Positions 27,803-36,435 of a DNA stretch of 64,000 nucleotides are shown piece by piece. The stretch comes from Shewanella sp. MTB7 (GTDB taxonomy: Bacteria > Pseudomonadota > Gammaproteobacteria > Enterobacterales > Shewanellaceae), in assembly GCF_027571385.1 (NCBI RefSeq), contig NZ_CP085636.1:2108001-2172000 (forward strand), read 5' to 3'. Below the pieces are notes generated by a model, which was not told where the DNA came from, did no database searches, and worked only from the letters and a program-made list of their open reading frames with translations. Made by a program: the position numbers and the translations under genes. Positions within the stretch are counted from its first letter, which is position 1. Each line of letters opens with the position of its first letter.

Positions 27803-28952
27803 GAGTTAATCCTATTGTCGTAGGAGAGCTTGGCAGGTTAATCAGGCAAGATTCCACTAACTCTGAGTGCTGAAGTGGACCTCGAAGAGCATCTTTAAAC
27901 ATGGGAAGACGATGCATCAGTTGCCAGACCGGTCGAGTCATCACACCACTCTCATTGGTTGACTTAAGCAGCTCGTCACGACGATAAGTATTAGGACAAA
28001 TAACTGCATTGAGCCAATAGTTCGATTTGGCATAAGGGGGTTCTAGAACAAATTGCAGATCGCTGTCATCAAAAAAAGCTTGGTAGTGTTTTGCCAGTGC
28101 GCGTTTTTGTTCGATAAATCGAGGCAGGCTTTCCATTTGGGCACAGCCAAGCGCTGCATTTAAGTTAGGCATTCGGTAATTAAAACCGGGTTCATCATGA
28201 TAAAACTCGTAAGGGTGTGGCACCTTTGCGGTTGTTGTTATGTGTTTGGCTCGTATTCCACCTTCCTGGTTATTGGTCAGTACCATCCCACCACCACCTG
28301 TGGTGATGATCTTATTGCCATTGAAACTAAGCGCGGCGAATTCACCTAACGTACCAGTGTGCTTGTCTTTATACCGAGAGCCTAAGCTTTCGGCCGCATC
28401 TTCAATTAAAATGAGATTCCATTGCTGACAAATGAGCACCAACTCATCTAATTCAACAGGATGACCAAAGGTATGCATAGGCATCACAGCTCTAATAATT
28501 TGGCCTGTCTCCTTGTGAACACATAAGCCATTTTCATTGAGAATGCCATGCTCTTCTAAATAGTCTTGTACGGCTTGTGGGCTTAACCCTAAGCTTACCG
28601 TTGAAATATCGACAAAAATAGGCGCTGCGCCCATGTGATATAAAGTATTGCAGGTGGCCACAAATGTCAGGGCTTGAGTGATCACCAAATCGCCATGGGT
28701 TACTCCAGCCAGATACAAAGCAGTATGCAATGCGCTGGAGCCACTCGAAGTAGCAATGGCTTTAGGAGACTGAGTAAAGGCTTCAATTTTTTGCTCGAAA
28801 TCAGTGACAAACTTACCAACACTTGACACAAAAGTACTGGCTATTGTTTCTGCAACATAAGCCTGTTCGTTACCTTCAAACGTAGGAGCATGCAAAGGAA
28901 TAAACGCATTGGTTTGATAGGTTTCTCGAATAAACTTAACTAATGACGACAT
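27795..28952 (-). CDS. legC: LegC-family PLP-dependent sugar aminotransferase
   Basis: The 385-residue DegT/DnrJ/EryC1-fold enzyme should aminate C4 of the 4-keto-6-deoxy nucleotide sugar made by LegB. Visible features: FIPLHAPTFEGNEQAYVAET, the aspartate in LILIEDAAESLGSRY, and the PLP lysine in LSFNGNKIITTGGGGM. The long N terminus (FIRETYQ) and the length of about 385 residues are typical of the LegC subgroup rather than PseC or DesV. It follows legB after 29 bases. Confidence 0.9.
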   Translation of the reverse strand: MSSLVKFIRETYQTNAFIPLHAPTFEGNEQAYVAETIASTFVSSVGKFVTDFEQKIEAFTQSPKAIATSSGSSALHTALYLAGVTHGDLVITQALTFVATCNTLYHMGAAPIFVDISTVSLGLSPQAVQDYLEEHGILNENGLCVHKETGQIIRAVMPMHTFGHPVELDELVLICQQWNLILIEDAAESLGSRYKDKHTGTLGEFAALSFNGNKIITTGGGGMVLTNNQEGGIRAKHITTTAKVPHPYEFYHDEPGFNYRMPNLNAALGCAQMESLPRFIEQKRALAKHYQAFFDDSDLQFVLEPPYAKSNYWLNAVICPNTYRRDELLKSTNESGVMTRPVWQLMHRLPMFKDALRGPLQHSELVESCLINLPSSPTTIGLTHA

Positions 28953-28981
28953 TGAAAATAAGTCCTTTCAGCGTGGTTTGT

Positions 28982-30172
28982 TTACATTTTATCATCGAGA
29001 GATCTTCCAGTTTCTTTATGTCCGAATTCAGGCAGCATAAGATGAAAAAGCTGGACTAATTGCTCTTTACTCCATGATTTTTTCGATTTCATCGATTGGA
29101 CTTCCTGTTCGAATAACTCGATTAGTTTTGGATCATATTCGAGCTTATTCTTGATGATGCCGAGCTCAGAAAATTTAGCCATATCGAGGGTTTCTTGTTC
29201 GGTAAAAAACTCCTCAATGTCTTTCTCACCAGTAGTATCACTTACAGTGAAGTAACATGGCCAAAGGCCTTTAGCTGGAAGAATGGCAGCGAGTTGCCTA
29301 GCCTCCGCTTCACTACGGCAAATATAGGCTTCATAGCCACGAGATTTAAGATACCTAATAGCGATGTCAGCAAAGGATATAAGATGAAGAGATGGATCCA
29401 GTTTAGGAAAGAAGATGTCCCTATTCTCGCCGAAAATACAAGACATTAAACAGAGTTCACCAGATTCTTGAGCAGTAACAAAATAACGCTTAATATCTGT
29501 TGGCGCGACGATGGGTTGATGTTTTAGCATGCGCTGATTAAAACTGTGCAACAACGAACCATCAGAGAATGCGACATTGGCAAAACGTGCGGTTGATATC
29601 GTTATTTCCTGACTGCGGCGCATCAGGAACATCTCCATAATACGTTTAGATGCCCCCATCATATTCACTGGATTTGCGGCTTTATCAGTGGACACGCAAA
29701 AGTACTTCCTCACGCCGCATGCTATCGATTGTTCAATCGTCTTATCTGTGTTGAAAATATTGACATTTATCATGCGCATCAAAGTGAAAGGGTCTTTCTC
29801 GCTTCTTACATGTTTGAGTGCTGACAGATTGAGTACGTAATCATATTGGCCATCTTGATTAATAAATGCGTCATATTCTACGGAGTCAATATCTAGCGTG
29901 AAGGTTTGAAAACCTCCTTTGATATAACCAAAAGAACTGCGTACATCTCTGACTAGCTCAGCTAAGTTATTCTCACTGATATCGACGACATGCAACTTCA
30001 ATGGAACACGCTTAAAAATCTCTTTCACGACAGCCTGACCAATGGAGCCTGCACCACCGAGAACGAGAAAGCGAGACTGGCTAACCTCATTGATTAACTG
30101 AGTCTCATGTTGGCCAATATCTGATGAAAAAAGAGCTTTATCTCTTCCAATCAAGGTTAAGGTGTTTGTCAT
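28982..30172 (-). CDS. legB: Nucleotide-sugar 4,6-dehydratase LegB
   Basis: The 396-residue extended SDR starts the operon. It has the NAD-binding GGAGSIGQAVVKEIF near residue 35, NLSALKHVRSEKDP, and CVSTDKAANPVNMMGASKRIM, with MxxxK in place of the usual YxxxK as in PseB/FlaA1-like inverting dehydratases. It removes water from UDP-GlcNAc, or GDP-GlcNAc, to give the 4-keto-6-deoxy sugar used by LegC. A possible weak sigma-54 element lies about 125 bases upstream. The C-terminal 60 residues (KSKKSWSKEQLVQLFHLMLPEFGH) are usual for this subgroup. Confidence 0.9.
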   Translation of the reverse strand: MTNTLTLIGRDKALFSSDIGQHETQLINEVSQSRFLVLGGAGSIGQAVVKEIFKRVPLKLHVVDISENNLAELVRDVRSSFGYIKGGFQTFTLDIDSVEYDAFINQDGQYDYVLNLSALKHVRSEKDPFTLMRMINVNIFNTDKTIEQSIACGVRKYFCVSTDKAANPVNMMGASKRIMEMFLMRRSQEITISTARFANVAFSDGSLLHSFNQRMLKHQPIVAPTDIKRYFVTAQESGELCLMSCIFGENRDIFFPKLDPSLHLISFADIAIRYLKSRGYEAYICRSEAEARQLAAILPAKGLWPCYFTVSDTTGEKDIEEFFTEQETLDMAKFSELGIIKNKLEYDPKLIELFEQEVQSMKSKKSWSKEQLVQLFHLMLPEFGHKETGRSLDDKM

Positions 30173-30884
30173 TGTGCTACCAGTGGTTTGATGTATTCAA
30201 TTTATAAGTTAAGTCAGCTATCACCAGTGAATTTAGTGATAACTAAAGTCTATCTTATTTTCTACTGAAAATATTTTTAATACACCGAGAATTAATGCAA
30301 AAAATGAACCAAATCAAGCTTTATAGTTAAAGCAGAGTTCGATATCGCGACAGATTGAGGTAAATAAAGTGAACTATTGAGTAAAAAGTATGTTTTATTT
30401 AGAGATACAACCTTGATAGATCACGTTTTGGATGAATGAGCCAGATGTTCAAGGCCGAAGACACCATTTAGGAATAAACAGAGATGCCTTTGACAATAAA
30501 TTGGCGCTTTATTAAGAGTGTTTGCAGATTAATAATTTGAAAAATGAAGATAAATTGTCATTAAATCATATACAGTATGAAGTGATGACAAGATTGTTGA
30601 TCGCTCATCCTCGCTTGATGTGTTTTGCTATGAAACTTCAATGAGTATTCGTTAGACTGATATTTAAACAAGAGCCCGTTTAGATGTCGAGTTGCTGAGG
30701 TTTAGCTGGTGGGGTTGAGTCGGAAATGACAGTGACTCATTTGCTTGGGATTGAGATTTAAGAAGCCAAGTAGAGTGGAGCAGTTACAGATTTGAACAAT
30801 GAGTCGAGATACCGTTGCTCTCGAAGGATGAAAGCGAGAACAATTTACTAGGATTTAAGTAAAACTAAAATTATAAGGAATGAT
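30173..30884. other. Intergenic region between legB and the HNH gene
   Basis: This is about 0.7 kb with divergent genes on both sides, so it holds two promoters. It is AT-rich with scattered stop codons in all frames. No repeat, RNA gene or gene remnant is evident. The only pattern of note is the weak sigma-54-like element at 30297-30311. Confidence 0.5.
30297..30311 (-). promoter_or_regulatory. Possible weak sigma-54 promoter for the glycosylation operon
   Basis: On the reverse strand TGGTTC-ATTTT-TTGC keeps GG and GC at the required 12-base distance and the full TTGC block. It lacks the CA of the TGGCAC half. It lies about 125 bases before legB. Other flagellar genes in the window have far better matches, so this is tentative. 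Confidence 0.3.
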
Positions 30885-31706
30885 ATGTTAAAGCTGACAA
30901 ACTCTTTTTGTGAAGCACTTATTTGTGGTGAATGGCGTTTAATACCTGTTGAGTCACTTCAAGGAGTTGATGGTGTTATACGTAGATGTCCAGAGTGCCA
31001 TGCCTCCGTTAAGTTGATGAAAGAGGGCAAAGATGGGCAGCGACCACACTTTGACCATGACAAGAGAAATCCAGGATGTAGCCTTGGTAACTCTATGGGA
31101 AAACAACTTAAGTATGAACATAACTCTGTAAAGATCACGGCAGAAGAGATAGAAGAGAGTGTTAAGTTTGAAAGTCTACTCTCTCTTTGTATGAAGCGTA
31201 GTGATGTGATTAATGATGGTGAGGCCAGTGAAGATATCCTTGATGTGTTAGCCACCCCTTTATCTGACTCTGAAAAGCGACATGAGATAAATGCTCGCAT
31301 AGGCCAAGGTAAATTTCGCCAAGAAGTTATCAGAGTATGGGGCAGTGAAACCTGTGCATTAACGCTCACGCCAGTTAAAGAAATGCTGATTGCTTCACAC
31401 ATCAAAACATGGCGAAATTGTGAAAACAGCGTTGAGCGATTGGATGGTGCTAATGGTATTTTATTGTGTGCTCATGTCGCTGGACTGTTTGATAAACATC
31501 GAGTCACCTTTAAAAAAGTGGGTCGTGAATTCAGATTGAAATTGGCCGATGATCTAGACAAAACACTCATGGCTCAATTGGGAGTCAATGGTGGTGACGC
31601 ACTTGCGACGGGCAGAATGAATAAAGCAGACTTTGAAAAGTTTGAAGAATATCTATTCCATCACGAAAAGATTTTTAACCAGCTAAATGATATTAATGTG
31701 GCCTAG
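30885..31706 (+). CDS. HNH endonuclease-like protein with zinc-finger-like N terminus
   Basis: The 273-residue protein has two parts. Residues about 28-70 hold a Cys/His set (RCPECHASVKLMKEGKDGQ, then PHFDHDKRNPGCSLG) that looks like a small zinc-binding domain reminiscent of CoiA-like or type II restriction-associated modules. Residues about 140-220 form an HNH_2-type nuclease domain: FRQEVIRVWGSETCALT, LIASHIKTWRNCENSVERLD, NGILLCAHVAGLFDKHRVTF. It could be a restriction-type nuclease or a mobile-element nuclease. No methyltransferase is adjacent. A ribosome site AAGGA precedes the ATG, and a terminator follows, so it is a one-gene unit. Confidence 0.75.
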   Translation: MLKLTNSFCEALICGEWRLIPVESLQGVDGVIRRCPECHASVKLMKEGKDGQRPHFDHDKRNPGCSLGNSMGKQLKYEHNSVKITAEEIEESVKFESLLSLCMKRSDVINDGEASEDILDVLATPLSDSEKRHEINARIGQGKFRQEVIRVWGSETCALTLTPVKEMLIASHIKTWRNCENSVERLDGANGILLCAHVAGLFDKHRVTFKKVGREFRLKLADDLDKTLMAQLGVNGGDALATGRMNKADFEKFEEYLFHHEKIFNQLNDINVA

Positions 31707-31738
31707 GCCCATAAGCTTCAGAAAATAGTCATTGTAAT

Positions 31739-31772
31739 AGACAATAATTACTCTTAATTGTTGTCTGTTTTT
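31739..31772 (+). terminator. Terminator after the HNH gene
   Basis: The stem AGACAATAATTA / TAATTGTTGTCT (one T-G wobble, CTCT loop) is followed by GTTTTTC. Confidence 0.75.
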
Positions 31773-31980
31773 CTGCTCTAATATCCTAGATTCCGAGTGT
31801 CATTTTCATTTCTAGACGTACATTCCCCTGCTTTTGTTGATAGTCTTTTGTCGATAGGCTGAGAAGCCAATATCACTGTCAATATCTATGAGATTCGATC
31901 TTGTAACTAATTCTGTGAAATTTATGCCTAATAATGATATGAGCAACTTACTTTGTGTTTGTTGTCAAATTATCACTCAT

Positions 31981-33810
31981 TCAGGGGCGGGATAGTTTGC
32001 TATGCTCTTGTAATAATTCAACTGCTTGATTCGCATTTGGACTATATTTAACACCGAGTTGTTCAGCAAGAGACATATTCATCGCAGCCCCCCCACATAA
32101 GATTAAATAATTATCCCGTTTTCCCTCTTCGGTCAATAACTGAATTAGGCGTTGAACATAGACAATTGACGAATCAGTCATTATGGAAATCGCGATAACA
32201 TCTGCTTTTTTCTCCTCTGCAGCTTCGATAAATAATTCCGGACTGACATTTTTTCCCAAGTCGTGGACATCAAACCCGTACGCGGTAAATAACAGTGATA
32301 CCAAGTTCTTTCCAATATCCTGAGTATTTCCCCGTACTAGACCGATAACAATTGTCGCGCTCTTTTCTCCTCTTGCTTTGCGTTTTTCAGGATCAAACAA
32401 AGGAAGTAATAGAAGCATTGCTGTGTCCATAACCTTTGCCGATTGCATCAAATCGATAACGAAGATCTGATGTTCTTCATAACGTTCACCACAGATCTGC
32501 ATGCCAATCGCCAAGCCATTAAAGACGAGGTCCTCGGCAGAAATTCCCTCTTTCAACCCTATGTCGACTAAGTCGAGTACCTTATCTTCATCCTTATTGA
32601 TAACAGCTTGGGTGATTTGATCTAATATCTTGTTTTTCGGCGTTAGGATTTTAGTACTAGGGTGCTCTATATGCTTAGCTTTACGCTGAATGGTTGCAAA
32701 GTGTCTGGCGTGACCTGAAACGAATATTTCTGACAGTTCACCTAGCGAACCAGGTTCAATGGGGTATTTAACTGATTGACAAGTCTTTATCAAACTATGA
32801 ATATTTTCAGCGGGTACATTCCAATCTAAATCGCAACCAGGAGAGCAGATAAATGCACCATTCATTCCAGCGGTTTCGATACATTTTAGCGTTTCGGTTC
32901 TGACTTGTTCTGGCGTCCCTTTAAGCATTGTTGTGAATGGATTAACAGAGCCAACAAGGCAATACCCTTCACCCACAATCTGTCTCGCTTTATCGATTCC
33001 CGGCCAAAAATCGCCATTAAGTGCAACCGCTCCAGTCTCTTTCATGTCTTCCCAAATAGGACTGGTAAAGGTGCATATATGTAAAATAGGCGCAAGTCCC
33101 AGCCCACTGACGTGTTTCATCACTTCGGTAATATAAGGTTTAGAGAAAGTTCTAAAATGTTCAGGTGGCATGATATCGGCAGAACTAAAAGGGTCAAGGA
33201 AATTGATAGCATGTAATCCTGCTTGCGCCATGACATCACATATCGACTTGATGTTATCTGTTGCAAGGCGTAAAACCCGATGACAAAATTCAGGATCTTG
33301 ATCCATTAGGGTTATAAAACGCGCCGAGCCGACAAGAAGTTGAGCAGTTGTTGCTGGCCCTCCCATAGGGATCAAAATTAAGTGGCTATCCTGAAAACCA
33401 TGTTTAACTAATATTTCAACCTCTTTTGCCACGTTTAACACGCGTCCTATATCCGGGTTAAAAATACGTTTTGATTCGACTAAGCGTTCGAAGTCATCTT
33501 TTGTAGGACAAGGATGTTGAAAAAGTGTCGGTTGGGCACGTTCTAAGTATTCCATACCCGCACCTAGGTTTTCGGCGGACAAAAAAAGATCGGTGCCCGC
33601 AATAATGGCATCTCCACCAAACATCTGTGAGGTCACCATCTTAGCCTTAGCCATAATTTCAGGCTCTCTTTGGCATCGATCTGCTAATACCTGACCTCCA
33701 AGATTACGAATAGCCCGAGTCATCATGATGGGAATGATAGGAACTCTATCGGGTTGTTCATTGAGTACTGCAGCAAAAATTCGCTCTCGACCATTCATTT
33801 CACTGTTCAT
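31981..33810 (-). CDS. URO-D-family methyltransferase fused to a corrinoid-binding protein
   Basis: The 609-residue fusion has three parts. Residues about 1-345 are a uroporphyrinogen-decarboxylase-fold domain of the MtaA/MtbA/CmuA methyltransferase type, with a zinc set H244-x-C246 (HICTFTSP) and C326 (CSPGCDLDW). Residues about 385-475 are a helical cap of the B12-binding_2 type. Residues about 480-605 are a Rossmann-like B12-binding domain ending SIMTDSSIVYVQRLI and ILCGGAAMN. The cobalt-ligand motif DxHxxG is replaced by N495-T-Q497-D-I-G, so the usual lower-ligand His is missing. A look-alike DVHDLGKN sits at 514-521, where the fold has its second strand. It probably transfers methyl groups via a corrinoid. 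It overlaps the kinase gene by 11 bases. Confidence 0.85.
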   Translation of the reverse strand: MNSEMNGRERIFAAVLNEQPDRVPIIPIMMTRAIRNLGGQVLADRCQREPEIMAKAKMVTSQMFGGDAIIAGTDLFLSAENLGAGMEYLERAQPTLFQHPCPTKDDFERLVESKRIFNPDIGRVLNVAKEVEILVKHGFQDSHLILIPMGGPATTAQLLVGSARFITLMDQDPEFCHRVLRLATDNIKSICDVMAQAGLHAINFLDPFSSADIMPPEHFRTFSKPYITEVMKHVSGLGLAPILHICTFTSPIWEDMKETGAVALNGDFWPGIDKARQIVGEGYCLVGSVNPFTTMLKGTPEQVRTETLKCIETAGMNGAFICSPGCDLDWNVPAENIHSLIKTCQSVKYPIEPGSLGELSEIFVSGHARHFATIQRKAKHIEHPSTKILTPKNKILDQITQAVINKDEDKVLDLVDIGLKEGISAEDLVFNGLAIGMQICGERYEEHQIFVIDLMQSAKVMDTAMLLLLPLFDPEKRKARGEKSATIVIGLVRGNTQDIGKNLVSLLFTAYGFDVHDLGKNVSPELFIEAAEEKKADVIAISIMTDSSIVYVQRLIQLLTEEGKRDNYLILCGGAAMNMSLAEQLGVKYSPNANQAVELLQEHSKLSRP

Positions 33811-34720
33811 TGTTATCCTCTCCTATCGGGATAGTTAAAGGCACCATAATGATGACTTCACATCCTTTATTGAGTGAGCTACGGACCGATATCGTACCTT
33901 TAAAAACATGAGTGATATAATTATAGAGATGGTTCATTCCTATCCCCATAGCACCGGAACTACGTAACGTCGTGAAAAATGGAGTAAAGATTTGCTCACT
34001 TGTCTCAGTGCTCATCCCTTCACCATTATCGCTAAAAAGTACGATTAGCTCATCTTCATTACTATCTATGTAGATGTTGATCTGGCCGTCATGTTTATGC
34101 TTAAACCCGTGAATAACGGCATTTTTAGTTAATTGTTCAAGTATCTCTTGCCAGTATTGAGCATAAGATTTGATCTGAATACTTTCACCGCATTCTACAG
34201 AAATGAGCTGTTCGTGCTTGCAGTATTTCTGATGAAGATAGCTCTGCATCTTGGTTATAAATGGCATCATATTTATGATTTCTAAATCAACCTCTTTCTG
34301 CTGTAACGCCAGCTTTTTAAAATTTGTCATCATCTCAGCAAGGCGCTGGAGGTTTGCTTCAATCAAAACGATACAATCTTCGCTCATATCGAAAAAATGT
34401 TCGATATGATTCTCATCCAAGGTACCGCCCTGATAGGCCGATTTAAAAGAGACTAAATCCCGTTTGATGACTGAGCTCGAGGTCACACACACGCCTATTG
34501 GTGTATTCGCTTCATGGGCCATTCCTGCAACTAGCTGCGCCATCGATGCCATTTTTTTCTGTTCCACTGTGAGAAGTTGCTTTTCATGCATATCATCGAG
34601 TTTTTGCTCATATTTTTTACGCGCTTTAATCGCTTTACTAAGTTTAGATTTTAATTGTTCAATCTCAAGGTGTAATGAAGCTATTATTTCTTGTTGTAGA
34701 TCTTCCTCATTGTTATTCAT
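33800..34720 (-). CDS. Soluble histidine-kinase-like protein
   Basis: The 306-residue protein starts with a coiled coil (about residues 5-55, LHLEIEQLKSKLSKAIKARKKYEQKLDDM). The H-box QLVAGMAHEANTPIGVCVTSS with His69 follows, and then a GHKL ATPase domain: N-box LTKNAVIHGF, G1 DNGEGM, F-box FTPFFTT and G2 GAMGIGMNHLYNYI. No transmembrane helix or PAS domain is visible, so its input must come through a partner. No receiver-domain gene lies nearby. It sits between two URO-D methyltransferase genes with overlaps of 4 and 11 bases, which suggests that it senses the state of the methyltransferase-corrinoid system. That role is inferred from context only. Confidence 0.82.
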   Translation of the reverse strand: MNNNEEDLQQEIIASLHLEIEQLKSKLSKAIKARKKYEQKLDDMHEKQLLTVEQKKMASMAQLVAGMAHEANTPIGVCVTSSSVIKRDLVSFKSAYQGGTLDENHIEHFFDMSEDCIVLIEANLQRLAEMMTNFKKLALQQKEVDLEIINMMPFITKMQSYLHQKYCKHEQLISVECGESIQIKSYAQYWQEILEQLTKNAVIHGFKHKHDGQINIYIDSNEDELIVLFSDNGEGMSTETSEQIFTPFFTTLRSSGAMGIGMNHLYNYITHVFKGTISVRSSLNKGCEVIIMVPLTIPIGEDNNEQ

Positions 34721-35838
34721 AGAGCTTCCACTCCATGAGAAACTCCAAGATCTGATTGGCGATACTCATTAATCAATTGACTTGCTAATTCTTGCCAGTC
34801 AGTTACCTGAGACAACTTTTCAAATAACTTAGTGTTGCTCTTAAGAGTGGTAATGGCTGTAATACAGTCACGCTTTCTCTCTTGGGTGGTTGGTGGCTCT
34901 GTCGTTGCTGCAATCCATGGCATGATCAGTTTCAAAAACTGAAGTCTTTTAGCGAGTAAAGCAACGTCACCCTTACGAAGTAAACACCCTATTTCACATA
35001 GGTCAACGCCACCGTATAACACCATGGTATTAGGTATTTGAGCTCTCAGCTTGTCGAGTGACATATTCTTGATACCAGTATCAACATTGAGTATATCTAT
35101 CTCTAATTGAACAAGATCATCAATATAGGGTGATATATCTCCGCATGAGTGAAACAGTATTGCAGCCTGAGACTGGTTCTTAAGCCAACAGAGCACCCGC
35201 CTCATTTTAGGAAACAGAAATGCTCTATACATCTCTTCTGATAGAAAAGTACCGTTTACAAAAGCAATATCATCACCATAAAAAACAATATCTGCTGATA
35301 TCTCAGTACTATCAAATAGCTGTTGATAATATTGCAGCACTAATTCAGTGGACCAATCTAAAATACGATGAGCAGATATGGGATCGTGTGCAAAATCAGA
35401 CAGTAGATTCCAATAGCCGCGCATTAAAAACGCCAAGCCTAAAATGCCTGGTACTGGTGCATCAAAAATCGTGTATGGACGATATACACCTTGATGAGTA
35501 AATGAAAGTTGAGTGGCTGGGGGAAGGGGACTATGCCTATCTCTAATGGGATGTAAAATAGGCGAGAAACCTGAGTTAGGATCCTCATGCCATTTAACTC
35601 CGAAAGGATCACTCTGGGACAATGGATTGTTTCTTTTGTAAGTTGCCCCGATGCGCTGAAAATCAGAGTGCCAAAGTGCAACTTCTTCAGGTTGCAATAT
35701 TCCAATGGGCTGAATCGCATCCATAAACTCTGTTGGAGTATCATTAAACCAACTTAAGGGTAGCGCACTAAGCTGAGTGCAACCCACATCGAGTAAAATT
35801 TCAGTCAACATATGCTGACGAAACCTATTTTTTACCAT
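34717..35838 (-). CDS. URO-D-family methyltransferase
   Basis: The 373-residue protein has the uroporphyrinogen-decarboxylase fold typical of corrinoid methyltransferases rather than heme synthesis. It shows DIVFYGDDIAFVNGTFLSEEMYRAF, FHSCGDISPYIDDL with H230-x-C232 as likely zinc ligands, and DILNVDTGIKNMSLDKLRAQIP. The third cysteine usual in MtaA-like enzymes is not evident in the GGVDLCEIG segment, though C in that segment may serve. It is the first gene of the three-gene operon. One model is that this enzyme and the fusion protein move a methyl group from a substrate to an acceptor through the corrinoid domain. The substrate is unknown. Confidence 0.78.
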   Translation of the reverse strand: MVKNRFRQHMLTEILLDVGCTQLSALPLSWFNDTPTEFMDAIQPIGILQPEEVALWHSDFQRIGATYKRNNPLSQSDPFGVKWHEDPNSGFSPILHPIRDRHSPLPPATQLSFTHQGVYRPYTIFDAPVPGILGLAFLMRGYWNLLSDFAHDPISAHRILDWSTELVLQYYQQLFDSTEISADIVFYGDDIAFVNGTFLSEEMYRAFLFPKMRRVLCWLKNQSQAAILFHSCGDISPYIDDLVQLEIDILNVDTGIKNMSLDKLRAQIPNTMVLYGGVDLCEIGCLLRKGDVALLAKRLQFLKLIMPWIAATTEPPTTQERKRDCITAITTLKSNTKLFEKLSQVTDWQELASQLINEYRQSDLGVSHGVEAL

Positions 35839-36435
35839 CTTTCCCCCCTCTTCATTTATATTGTCATGAAGTTATGATTGTTCTTCACCATAGTTCATCA
35901 GAGAAAGCACTTTGTAAGGATAGCAAATATCTGAAAGAGGACTTTTCTTATTGTATTGAAGGGAGCTAAGTCGATCCCAACATTACTTCAGTAACAGGCC
36001 ATAGCCATCTGTCGTTTGACTGAGGTGAGATCTAAACAAGAGTGAGCATCACCGCCAGTATCTATGCCACCTTGATATAGAAACTGATGCTCAAGAGCCG
36101 AAGGTTACTGACTCTGTGAGTTTTTATGTAAATCTTGTGTAAGTAGTAGAGGTAGAACAGCTCTCGGAGGAGAGAGCTGTTTGGTTGGATGGCAATCAAC
36201 TAAAATAAAAGTTTGTACTGATCCCACTAATTCAAAAATTAATTATTACCTCTTGGTAATAGTTAATTACCAAACCAGCCAATTATCATATTTCTGTTAT
36301 TCCTTATAATCCTTGACCCGCTTTTAGATGCGCAATGCTCAATTTGCGATTGAGCACCTAATTAGTCTGCTGCTTAACCCTATACTTGCCGCTAGTTGTA
36401 GCTAGCCAGTAAATAAATCAAATTGGAAACGCCTT
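35839..36435. other. Intergenic region with integrase remnant and symporter promoter
   Basis: Besides the integrase scar (35990-36182) this region holds an AT-rich stretch with the partly palindromic TTACCTCTTGGTAATAG and TTAATTACCAAACC around 36245-36280, a plausible control region for the symporter gene. No intact gene is seen. Confidence 0.5.
35990..36182 (+). pseudogene. Decayed 3' end of a tyrosine integrase gene (scar 1)
   Basis: The bases GGCCATAGCCATCTGTCG and then ACCGCCAGTATCTATGCCAC followed by CTTGATAT align with the LGHS...ASTYAHLD coding part of the intact integrase at 39612-39662. Further on, AACAGCTCTCGGAGGAGAGA aligns with its last codons (39766-39790). Frames are broken. 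Orientation is the same as the intact gene. Only the C-terminal third is left. Confidence 0.7.

Noticed and set aside
32250..32275. DVHDLGKN in the corrinoid protein as the cobalt-ligand motif
   Set aside because: It lies about 19 residues after the structurally expected place, which is filled by NTQDIGKN. By alignment with the family it corresponds to the second strand, not to the ligand loop.
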